Assembly: GCA_030765205.1 (NCBI GenBank)
Contig: JAVCDB010000075.1
Location: 1 to 38,094, forward strand
DNA: 38,094 bases
From: Candidatus Aadella gelida
GTDB taxonomy: Bacteria > Omnitrophota > Gorgyraeia > Tantalellales > Tantalellaceae
Direction of reading: 5' to 3'
Shown: piece after piece, positions 22,984 to 30,274 of the stretch
Layout: each line of letters starts with the position of its first letter
Numbering within the stretch: position 1 is the first letter of the stretch
Position numbers and translations under genes: made by a program
Notes under the pieces: generated by a model
Seen by the model: the letters and a program-made list of their open reading frames with translations, nothing else
Databases searched by the model: none
What the model was told of the DNA's origin: nothing

Positions 22984-25698
22984 ATGATGAACAAAGAGAA
23001 GTTTTTTAATACACTATTCGAAGAAGTCCCATCCCTATTAAAGGGTTTTATAGAAACCCGTGAGTTCATACTAGGCAGAAAATTTCCAATTAGAAAGTTT
23101 CACAAATCAATCGAATCCGTTATAAAGCATATTCCAGAAGGGGATTATTATTTTGGGGTTTGCCTTAGAATAACCGATAAAAACGGAAAAAAAGAAAACA
23201 TTCGATATATTACTACATTATGGGTAGATATAGATTATGGACAAGTAGGACATAAGAAACCTTCCAAGTTTTCAACTAAAGAAGAGGCATTAAATGCCCT
23301 AAAAACATTTGAGTTTTCACCGACGCTTATAGTTGATAGCGGAGGAGGATTGCATTCCTATTGGGTTTTGAAGGAACCGGAAGAAATTAAAGATGTTGAG
23401 TATATAGAAGGTGTATTGAAAGGTGTTACACAGCATATTGGAGGGGACGAAGGAACGCATGACATAACACGAATACTTCGAGCTCCAGGAAGTAATAACC
23501 TAAAAATACCTGACAATCCCAGACCGTGTAAGGTTATAGAGTTTAATGAGGACGCACGTTATAACATTGAGGATTTTGAAAACTATGCAGTGCCCATATC
23601 GTCTATTCAAAGTTCCACGGCTATTTCTTTTTCTAAAGAACTTCCAAAGATAGATTTTCGAAAAATTAGAGTGGAACCACATATCAAAAAGCTCATAAAA
23701 AATGGTAATACGGAAGGATTTTATTTAAGTCGTAATGAATGCGACTTGGCGGTAATAAATGCCTTAGTGCAAGCAGGACATGGTAATGATGTTATTAAGG
23801 CAATATTTTCTAATGCTAATAATAAAATATCAGAGAAATATTTTGAAAAAGGTGCATTTGGAGACAATTATCTATCACATCAGATAGGCAAGGCCAGGGC
23901 ACTTAAGGAAAATATAGATAATATTAATAAACTCCTGAAAGATGGAAAAATTGAGAATGCGAGTTTGGGAATAGACAAACTTCCAGAACAATATAGGAAA
24001 CTTTATGAAAAACGATTAAACCAGCAAATGGGAGAGCCTTGCAATATATATGAAGATAAAAATAGGTATCTTAAGATTGGGTATGATGGGAAACAAGAAA
24101 AAATTATTCAAATAAGCAATTTTACTCTTACCATTGTAAATCGGTTTATCACTTCGGATGAATGTACTCGTGAAGTGTATTTTCAAAATATAAAAGGCGA
24201 TAAGACTAAAGAGTTTATCTTGGGTTCACAACAAATGGCTTCGCTTGCTCGTTTCAAAGAGTTTTGTCTTGCCAAAGGTAATTTCTTGTTTGAAGGCACA
24301 GATAGGGACCTTATGGAACTATGGAAACTCGAATTCTCAAAAGATGAAGGGAAAGTAATATATCAATCGGATCATTTAGGATTTTTAAAAGAACATGATA
24401 TTTGGTTATTTAATAATTGTGCGATAAAAAACGGAAAACATTACCAGCCTGATGATAACGGGATTATATGGATTGATGGTTGTGGGCACAAAGCACTATC
24501 GCTAAATGATAAAGATGTCGGAGAATTACCTGCGCTTAAAAAACTCTCACCTGAAGAGATGTCAGAGAAGGAAGCTTGGTTTGTGGATAAATTAAAAGAG
24601 AACGTTGGCGGATATGAAGCTTGGCTTGCGATAGGATGGATAAAAGCAGGGGTTTATTCTAACAGTGTATTCAAAGCACTAGGGCTATTTCCATTTTTGT
24701 TTATATATGGCAAAACGCGATCGGGTAAAGATACGTTGGCGGGATGGTTGTTGTCCTTATTTGGGATAATGCGGACAGAAGGAGAGAGCCTGCCTGAAAT
24801 GACAACACCTGTGGGAATATCCCGAAAGGGGGGATACTTTTCTTCACTTCCTGTTTGGCTCGACGAGTATCGAAACGATAAAAAAATTATAAGGTTTAAC
24901 GGCTTTTTTAGAAATCTGGTCAATCGCACCGGTGCAAGCAAGGGGCGTAAGACACAATTCGGAACTTATATTCAAAAGATACGAGCTAATTTCATTTTCA
25001 GCGGGGAACAATTACCGGAAGATCCCGCCTTGCGCAATAGATGTATTCCTACTCGTCTATCAAAGAACAGAAGAAACGATGGTTTATATGACGAAATCAA
25101 CGAAATCAGCAGCAGTTTTTCATCAATAGGGCTTAAATGGATAATGGAGAAGACAGACGAAAGCACAGGAGAGCTTATATCAGTCATAAAGGAAATAAAG
25201 CAAGACTTAATTACTAATCATGGATTAGATTGCGATCATGCGGAGATATATGCTGTTCCAATTGCTGGCTTTCTTTCTATAAGGAAAGACCATGATTTTT
25301 ATGCGTGGGTAGTTTCTGAAGCAAAAAGGGAAAAAATTGAAAAGAAGGACGCTGATATAATTAACCAGTTTTTTGATGACCTGGAAGGATTACACTCCAA
25401 AGAGGTTATAGATAAGGCACATGTATTGTACGACAACGGTGAGATATATTTATGGTTTAACGAGGTTTATCGTATTTGGAGTAGTACATTTAAAGGCACA
25501 GGTGAAAACCCGTTTCCTAAGTCGACTATTTTGGACTATTTGAAGGAGGAGCCCTACTGGATCCCGCATGAAAAAGACCATAACGGTAACCCGAAGACCC
25601 AGAAGAAGCTAGCTGGGGTGAACAGAAGGTGTATTATTTTGGATCACGAGAAAGCCCCGGCATCGCTTAAGGCGCTCATAGATGCTCAAGCATTTTGA
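22984..25698 (+). CDS. Primase-helicase replication protein (AEP-type primase plus P-loop ATPase)
   Basis: This ~904-aa replication initiator has two modules. The N-terminal archaeo-eukaryotic-type primase shows the metal-binding DxD near residues 82-84 (LWVDIDYG) and a catalytic His in SGGGLHSYW (about 124). The C-terminal P-loop ATPase/helicase has Walker A GKTRSGKD (about 576-583) and Walker B WLDEY (about 627-628). Such proteins prime and unwind replication of plasmids, phages and satellites, often at an origin beside their own gene, and an iteron-rich region follows directly here. ATG 22984 or 22987 follows AAAGGA; a GTG at 22981 is also possible. Confidence 0.85.
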   Translation: MMNKEKFFNTLFEEVPSLLKGFIETREFILGRKFPIRKFHKSIESVIKHIPEGDYYFGVCLRITDKNGKKENIRYITTLWVDIDYGQVGHKKPSKFSTKEEALNALKTFEFSPTLIVDSGGGLHSYWVLKEPEEIKDVEYIEGVLKGVTQHIGGDEGTHDITRILRAPGSNNLKIPDNPRPCKVIEFNEDARYNIEDFENYAVPISSIQSSTAISFSKELPKIDFRKIRVEPHIKKLIKNGNTEGFYLSRNECDLAVINALVQAGHGNDVIKAIFSNANNKISEKYFEKGAFGDNYLSHQIGKARALKENIDNINKLLKDGKIENASLGIDKLPEQYRKLYEKRLNQQMGEPCNIYEDKNRYLKIGYDGKQEKIIQISNFTLTIVNRFITSDECTREVYFQNIKGDKTKEFILGSQQMASLARFKEFCLAKGNFLFEGTDRDLMELWKLEFSKDEGKVIYQSDHLGFLKEHDIWLFNNCAIKNGKHYQPDDNGIIWIDGCGHKALSLNDKDVGELPALKKLSPEEMSEKEAWFVDKLKENVGGYEAWLAIGWIKAGVYSNSVFKALGLFPFLFIYGKTRSGKDTLAGWLLSLFGIMRTEGESLPEMTTPVGISRKGGYFSSLPVWLDEYRNDKKIIRFNGFFRNLVNRTGASKGRKTQFGTYIQKIRANFIFSGEQLPEDPALRNRCIPTRLSKNRRNDGLYDEINEISSSFSSIGLKWIMEKTDESTGELISVIKEIKQDLITNHGLDCDHAEIYAVPIAGFLSIRKDHDFYAWVVSEAKREKIEKKDADIINQFFDDLEGLHSKEVIDKAHVLYDNGEIYLWFNEVYRIWSSTFKGTGENPFPKSTILDYLKEEPYWIPHEKDHNGNPKTQKKLAGVNRRCIILDHEKAPASLKALIDAQAF

Positions 25699-25989
25699 TG
25701 TTTGTTACCAAATGTTACTATGATGTTACCGTGTTTGTTACCAGTATAACATATTTATCTATAAGGTGTTAAGCGGTTTTAGTAGCAAAGTAGCAAGATT
25801 TTTAGAATAGACACACAAATATGAGATTAGAGAGAATATGAACACACAACATAGACATTAAAGATTGATAGATAGAAACAGATACTGTTTTGAAATATAC
25901 GTTACCGTGATACTTTTGACATAACTGACTGATTATACATGAGTTAAGCGGTAACAAGGTGTGTTACTAAAATGATACCAGGAGTGACA
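25699..25989 (+). other. Iteron-bearing non-coding region, candidate replication origin
   Basis: The 290-bp gap after the primase-helicase has no ORF. It contains TGTTACC-type repeats at 25703, 25713, 25724 and 25736 (about one helical turn apart). Further GTTAC sites lie near 25902 and 25962, and an inverted copy GGTAACA is at 25950-25956. GTTAAGCGGT occurs at both 25768 and 25943. Between the two groups lies a very AT-rich stretch. Iterons plus an AT-rich tract beside a replication initiator is the usual form of an element origin. Function is inferred. Confidence 0.6.
25703..25742 (+). repeat. Four TGTTACC iterons
   Basis: TGTTACC at 25703-25709, TGTTACT at 25713-25719, TGTTACC at 25724-25730 and TGTTACC at 25736-25742. 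Starts are 10, 11 and 12 bp apart, so the sites face the same side of the helix, as expected for cooperative binding of an initiator. Confidence 0.65.
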
Positions 25990-26697
25990 ATGATGATACC
26001 GAACCAGATTTTGAAATATTTCAAGAAAGCCCAAACAGTAAAGAGAAAAAAGACGCCAGATTTTTTGAAGATGACATTGGATGAGTTTGAGTCGGCCGAT
26101 GTGATTTTGGAGGTGAAAAGCAAGATATTAGAAGAACATGTTTATTTTGTGTCAAACGAAGCACAGTTAGCAGAAATACCCAAGAAAGACTACGTCGTGT
26201 ATTTTGCCAGAGAATTAAAGAATATCGTTGAGGAAGGAATAGATGAGGAATTGCTTAAAAGCATTCATTTAACAAAGAAAGTTTTAGGAAAGGGGGTGCG
26301 TTGTGTAAAAAGTAGAGACTATGAGGAAGTTGTTAACAAAAAAAACAAATCGAAAGAGGAGGAAGAAGATATGGGAAAGTTAAGTGATTTTGTAAACCGG
26401 AACAGTGAATTTGTAAAATTGGAAGATGGAGGGTCAATAGAATTGATATTCAAAGAATTTGAAGTTGTTCCAAATCCATACGATGATGGAAAAGAAATCG
26501 TTAATTACACATTTGAAATGGATGGAAAAACAAAAACATTACGAAGTGCCGCCTGTACACTCGCGAGAGCCTTCGACAAGATCCAACCCGGAACAAAAGT
26601 AAGGATAACGCGTAAGGGGCTGGAAAACAAAACTTCCTATAAAATAGAGGAAGAGAAAGATGATTGGCTTGAAGAAGATCAAGAAAAGGAAGAGTAA
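25990..26697 (+). CDS. Probable single-stranded-DNA-binding-like protein with internal start
   Basis: This ~235-aa protein has two parts. Residues ~1-125 are unfamiliar and charged, and end in a K/E-rich linker. The last ~108 residues are beta-rich (IELIFKEFEVVPNPYDDGKEIVNYTFEMDG..., GTKVRITRKGL) like an OB-fold, with an acidic tail DDWLEEDQEKEE that recalls SSB and gp32 tails. An internal ATG at 26371 is preceded by AGGAGG eight bases upstream, so a 108-aa OB-fold-only form may also be made. It sits between the primase and a helicase, consistent with replication. GGAG at 25981-25984 favours the start at 25990/25993 over 25972. The SSB role is inferred from shape and place. Confidence 0.6.
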   Translation: MMIPNQILKYFKKAQTVKRKKTPDFLKMTLDEFESADVILEVKSKILEEHVYFVSNEAQLAEIPKKDYVVYFARELKNIVEEGIDEELLKSIHLTKKVLGKGVRCVKSRDYEEVVNKKNKSKEEEEDMGKLSDFVNRNSEFVKLEDGGSIELIFKEFEVVPNPYDDGKEIVNYTFEMDGKTKTLRSAACTLARAFDKIQPGTKVRITRKGLENKTSYKIEEEKDDWLEEDQEKEE

Positions 26698-26784
26698 AAA
26701 GCGGAGTAGTCGCCTGCTCCGCTGACTGATACAGAAAATATCCGTAGCAGTTATGAGCAGGGGGTCAACACAAGGGAAGAAGAT

Positions 26785-28083
26785 ATGCATACAAAAAATA
26801 TAATAAAAAGTAATAAGATGGAAATTAATGATGATTTTAAGAAGATTTTTTCTTTTATTAAAAACACTAATGAAACGGTTTTTATTACGGGTAAAGCTGG
26901 GACAGGGAAATCGACTTTTTTGGAATACTTCAAGGAGAACAGCAGAAAAAAAGTGGTAATCACAGCGCCGACAGGTATTGCGGCATTAAATGTTTCAGGG
27001 CAGACAATTCATTCTTTCTTTGGGCTTTCATGGGGATTGCTAAAGAAGGACGATATTTACCCAAGTCGCAAGAGAGAAGACCTCTTGAAGGCAATAGATA
27101 CTCTTGTTATCGATGAAGTCAGCATGGTGCGAGTAGACCTTCTGGAGGCCATAGATCAAGTCTTTCGCATAAATATTGGTAAAGATATTCCTTTTGGAGG
27201 CAAACAAGTTATTTTTATAGGAGACCTATTTCAACTTTCCCCGGTCATAAAGGAAACGGAATTAAACAAATATTTTGAACCACGATATGGAGGACATTAT
27301 TTCTTTAATGCCGATGTGTTTAATGAAATAAAACCGGTATGTTTTGAACTAACAAAAATTTATAGACAAAAAGATAAAGATTTCATACTGCTTCTAGACC
27401 GAATAAGGCGCGATGAAATGACCTCCAAGGATCTAATACTATTGAACAGTAGAGTTCAGACCGATAAACAGCAAAAGCAGAAGCATCTTATTCTTGGAAC
27501 AACGAATCGGCTGGTGGATAACATAAACAGGGAACATCTGGAAGAGATAAAATCAAAGGGATATGAATATGAAGCAATAATCAGAGGTGAATTCCGCCAG
27601 GATTCCTATCCTACTTATTATAATCTAAAACTTAAAAAAGGCGCACAAGTTATGCTTGTTAAAAACGACAAGTATAAACGATGGGTAAACGGAACACTAG
27701 GTGTAGTTGATGATATAAATGAGATATTTATTACGGTAAATATCGATGGCAATAAATATGAAGTACTACAGGAGACATGGGAGCAATATGCATATGATTA
27801 TGACAGTAGAACCAACGGGATTGAGAAGAAAATAGTAGGAGAGTTTATTCAATATCCAATAAAACTGGCTTGGGCGGTTACAATTCACAAAAGCCAAGGA
27901 CATACTTTTGACAATATAATCATTGACCTGGGCAGGGGAGCTTTCGCACACGGCCAGGTCTACGTAGGTTTGAGCAGATGCAGGACTTTGGAAGGAATAT
28001 CACTGGAAAGGGCAATAAGGCCCAGGGATATTATTTTTGATAAGAGTATTTATGGCTATATGGATAAATTCATTAAGTGTTAG
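26785..28083 (+). CDS. PIF1/RecD-like superfamily 1 DNA helicase
   Basis: This 432-aa helicase has Walker A GKAGTGKS (36-43), the APTGIAA motif Ia, the PIF1-type Walker B VIDEVSM (D110-E111), a GDLFQLSPV motif III, and the C-terminal AVTIHKSQGHTFD and YVGLSRCRT motifs. PIF1-like enzymes are 5'-3' helicases that help replication and recombination. All motifs are intact. It follows the probable SSB gene by 87 bases. A second in-frame ATG (26818) could also serve as start. Confidence 0.93.
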   Translation: MHTKNIIKSNKMEINDDFKKIFSFIKNTNETVFITGKAGTGKSTFLEYFKENSRKKVVITAPTGIAALNVSGQTIHSFFGLSWGLLKKDDIYPSRKREDLLKAIDTLVIDEVSMVRVDLLEAIDQVFRINIGKDIPFGGKQVIFIGDLFQLSPVIKETELNKYFEPRYGGHYFFNADVFNEIKPVCFELTKIYRQKDKDFILLLDRIRRDEMTSKDLILLNSRVQTDKQQKQKHLILGTTNRLVDNINREHLEEIKSKGYEYEAIIRGEFRQDSYPTYYNLKLKKGAQVMLVKNDKYKRWVNGTLGVVDDINEIFITVNIDGNKYEVLQETWEQYAYDYDSRTNGIEKKIVGEFIQYPIKLAWAVTIHKSQGHTFDNIIIDLGRGAFAHGQVYVGLSRCRTLEGISLERAIRPRDIIFDKSIYGYMDKFIKC

Positions 28084-28120
28084 AAGATTAACTTGATGTA
28101 TTAGGTAAGGGAGAGGTATC

Positions 28121-28315
28121 ATGACGGTCACTAAAATAATAGAGGATAAAATATTGTTTGTTGATGACATTGCACGTTTATTCCGCATTTCGCCCAATAC
28201 AATAAGGCGCAAAAAGTGGAGAGAAAAGGCAGGCATACCATTGCGCAAGGTCGGCAAGCGGCTGTGTGGGACAAAATCCGAAATCGAAAAATGGTTTAAG
28301 GAGTTGAATGGCTAA
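28121..28315 (+). CDS. Excisionase-like HTH protein
   Basis: This 64-aa basic protein has a winged HTH of the HTH_17/excisionase class (VDDIARLFRISPNTIRRKKWREKAGIP, wing KVGKRLCG). It overlaps the integrase start by 8 bp, the usual xis-int arrangement. It should bind near the att sites and bias the integrase toward excision, or regulate integrase expression. A Shine-Dalgarno-like GGGAGAGG precedes the ATG. It shares its fold with the HTH gene at 266-454, but sequence identity is low. Confidence 0.8.
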   Translation: MTVTKIIEDKILFVDDIARLFRISPNTIRRKKWREKAGIPLRKVGKRLCGTKSEIEKWFKELNG

Positions 28316-29408
28316 AAAATATAAGGGCATAGAACATATCAAAGGGGACAGTTACCGTATTGATTTTCAGGTAAACAAAAAGAGGATCCAATGCCGCATA
28401 CAAGCAGATTCTTTTAAAGAAGCAAGGATTCTTCGTGATGAACGTATAGTTGAGCTGAGGAAGAATATGCCAGTGTCGCAGAACGGACAAGAGCGGTATT
28501 CTGCAACCTTTGATGAGGCGTGGGAAAAGCTGTATGGTGATTTGCTTGCCGATGAGGTATGTAAAAAGAACATTCACCGACATAAACGGACTTTTTGGAA
28601 ACTATTCGGCGAGTTTCGGGAGAGGGAGTATGCATATATCGAAAACATCAATCAAGTAACGATTCACTTTCTCTTAGGCTACAAAATATACTTTATTAAT
28701 GAATTAGGACACGACCCGAGAGGAGGCTGGAAGGCCGAAATCGTATGTATAAAATCTATGCTCAGACGGCTTAGAAGGCTGGGTTTTTGCAGCAAGGAAA
28801 TAATAGAAGAACTGAAAGACATAAAGAACCCAAGACCAGGAAAGAAAGAATACCCGATTATTTCGAACAATAAGTTAAGAGCGATGCTGGATTTTATGAA
28901 GAAAGACCGCCCAGACTACTATTACCCGATATATTTTATATGCCGAACAGGACGTCGAATAGAGGAAACTACTCTAATAGAGAAAAATGACGTTAAATGG
29001 CTGGGAATAAACCCTGTAAAAATCGACATTAGGGGCAGGATAACGAAGACGGGGGAGGATGCTCCTATAGAGAAAATGGACGAGGACCTGCAACAGGTAA
29101 TCAGGGAAGCGTATAGGGTCAGTCTAAAAAGGAAAACGAAGTATCTGTTTACCAATAAAATGGGCAGGAAATGCACTGCAGGGCGAGTAAGGGATTACCT
29201 GAAAAAGGTGAGTGGGCGGATGCTGGAAGTGTCAGTGACTCCGCATTATTTTAGACACAGGTTTTTAACCGAATGTGGAAAGGCGAATGTGCCAATAGTA
29301 GATATTATGGCGATAGCCGGGATCAAAGATATCGGGGTCGTAACAAGGTTTTACAGCCATACGACGGTCGATGGGCACAACAAGGTTTTGGCTGTAAGCA
29401 GGATATAA
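28308..29408 (+). CDS. int: Tyrosine-family integrase of the element
   Basis: This 366-aa site-specific recombinase begins with a DNA-binding arm domain (about 1-55, MAKKYKGIEHIKGDSYRIDF), followed by a core-binding domain (about 65-165) and a catalytic domain. Catalytic residues are R217 (TGRRIEE), K247 (ITKTGE), H313 and R316 (HYFRHRF), and the nucleophile Y349 (TRFYSH). The box II His normally found in an LGH motif is Ile here (AGIKD, residues 337-341), a position that varies in some integrases. It stops two bases before the attR-like repeat, which is strong evidence that it drives movement of the 29-kb element. Confidence 0.92.
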   Translation: MAKKYKGIEHIKGDSYRIDFQVNKKRIQCRIQADSFKEARILRDERIVELRKNMPVSQNGQERYSATFDEAWEKLYGDLLADEVCKKNIHRHKRTFWKLFGEFREREYAYIENINQVTIHFLLGYKIYFINELGHDPRGGWKAEIVCIKSMLRRLRRLGFCSKEIIEELKDIKNPRPGKKEYPIISNNKLRAMLDFMKKDRPDYYYPIYFICRTGRRIEETTLIEKNDVKWLGINPVKIDIRGRITKTGEDAPIEKMDEDLQQVIREAYRVSLKRKTKYLFTNKMGRKCTAGRVRDYLKKVSGRMLEVSVTPHYFRHRFLTECGKANVPIVDIMAIAGIKDIGVVTRFYSHTTVDGHNKVLAVSRI

Positions 29409-29410
29409 TT

Positions 29411-29436
29411 GTGCAAAACGTGAACAAAACGTGAAA
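29411..29436 (+). repeat. Candidate attR (right direct repeat)
   Basis: GTGCA, then AAACGTGAAC, then AAAACGTGAA, differing from the left repeat (142-168) by one base in an A run. The 21 bases 29415-29435 are identical to 147-167. The repeat begins directly behind the integrase gene and ends just before the phoB Pho-box array. Confidence 0.75.
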
Positions 29437-29440
29437 TATT

Positions 29441-29494
29441 TTCACATGATTGTCACATTACGTTCATTCGAACTTCACATAAAAATTCTATACT
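29441..29494 (+). promoter_or_regulatory. Pho-box array and promoter of phoBR
   Basis: Four units at exactly 11-bp spacing: TTCAC (29441), GTCAC (29452), TTCAT (29463) and TTCAC (29474). They are followed after 10 bases by TATACT (29489-29494). PhoB dimers bind tandem repeats at an 11-bp period in place of a -35 box, so this should be the autoregulated promoter of phoBR. Opposite-orientation units continue into the attR repeat. Confidence 0.75.
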
Positions 29495-29581
29495 ATGTGT
29501 GTGATATAATATGCATTGATTTATTTCGAAGCTAGGGGATAATAAGAGTAAGGATTTTTGAAGATAAAAAGGACTAAAATC

Positions 29582-30271
29582 ATGAGCAAAGCAAATATTT
29601 TAATTGTTGAAGATGACAAAAATATTTCCAAACTTATTAAGTATAATTTGGAAAAAGAAGGATTTAGGTGCATGGTATCTTTTGATGGAGAAGATGCTAT
29701 TAAAACACTGGATAAAAATCCTGCCGATTTGATTATACTTGATATTATGCTTCCTGGCATAGATGGGTTAGAAGTTTGCAGGAGAGTAAAACAGAATAAG
29801 AAACTTTCCAATATGCCCATAATAATGCTTACAGCTAAGGGTGAGGAAGTTGATAAAATAGTAGGCTTTGAACTAGGAGCAGATGATTACATGGTCAAAC
29901 CCTTTAGCCCTAGGGAATTAATCTTACGTATTAAGGCAATATTAAAAAGGCTGAAGCCGGCAGTAATTGAAAAAGATCTGCTAAAGGCAGGGAAGCTTAC
30001 TGTAGACTTGTCTCGACATAAAGTAACTAGCGATAAAAAAGAAATTGAGCTAACAAACATGGAATTTAAATTACTAGTTATCTTGATGCAAAGAATGGGA
30101 CGAGTGCAGTCAAGAGAGACATTATTGGATGATGTTTGGGACATTGCCTCGGAGGTAACGACCCGTACAGTAGATACGCACATTAAGAGATTGCGTGAAA
30201 AACTTGGGGAATCAGGAGATTTAATAGAGACGATAAGAGGTGTCGGGTATCGTTTCAGTGAGAAGGAATAG
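29582..30271 (+). CDS. phoB: Phosphate-regulon response regulator PhoB
   Basis: This 229-aa OmpR/PhoB-type regulator has a receiver domain (1-120) with the phosphoacceptor D54 (LIILDIMLPG), acidic pocket VEDD (9-12) and the conserved lysine in MVKPFS. A C-terminal winged-helix domain (about 130-227) follows, with TRTVDTHIKRLREKLGE and the final IRGVGYRF. It activates Pho genes under low phosphate by binding boxes such as those before phoB, the porin and pstS. I chose ATG 29582 behind AAGGA rather than an upstream in-frame TTG at 29558. The element is inserted just upstream, but its Pho-box promoter is kept. Confidence 0.95.
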   Translation: MSKANILIVEDDKNISKLIKYNLEKEGFRCMVSFDGEDAIKTLDKNPADLIILDIMLPGIDGLEVCRRVKQNKKLSNMPIIMLTAKGEEVDKIVGFELGADDYMVKPFSPRELILRIKAILKRLKPAVIEKDLLKAGKLTVDLSRHKVTSDKKEIELTNMEFKLLVILMQRMGRVQSRETLLDDVWDIASEVTTRTVDTHIKRLREKLGESGDLIETIRGVGYRFSEKE

Positions 30272-30274
30272 ATT

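Larger units (their letters stand above)
147..29435 (+). mobile_element. Integrated satellite-like mobile element carrying a defence island (~29.3 kb)
   Basis: The element is bounded by a 21-bp perfect direct repeat. At the right end it carries a tyrosine integrase and an excisionase-like HTH gene. It has its own replication genes (primase-helicase, PIF1-like helicase, probable SSB, iteron region) and a small/large terminase pair, and it has several anti-phage genes at the end away from the integrase. No portal, protease, capsid or tail gene was found. No conjugation genes (relaxase, coupling protein, VirB4) were found either, which argues against an ICE. The layout with int and rep at one end and cargo at the other resembles phage-inducible satellites. 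A decayed prophage is the main alternative. Confidence 0.7.

Noticed and set aside
25703-25742. TGTTACC repeats as a small CRISPR array
   Set aside because: Repeat units are only 7 bp and spacing is 10-12 bp; there are no spacer-like segments and no cas genes. Iterons explain them better.
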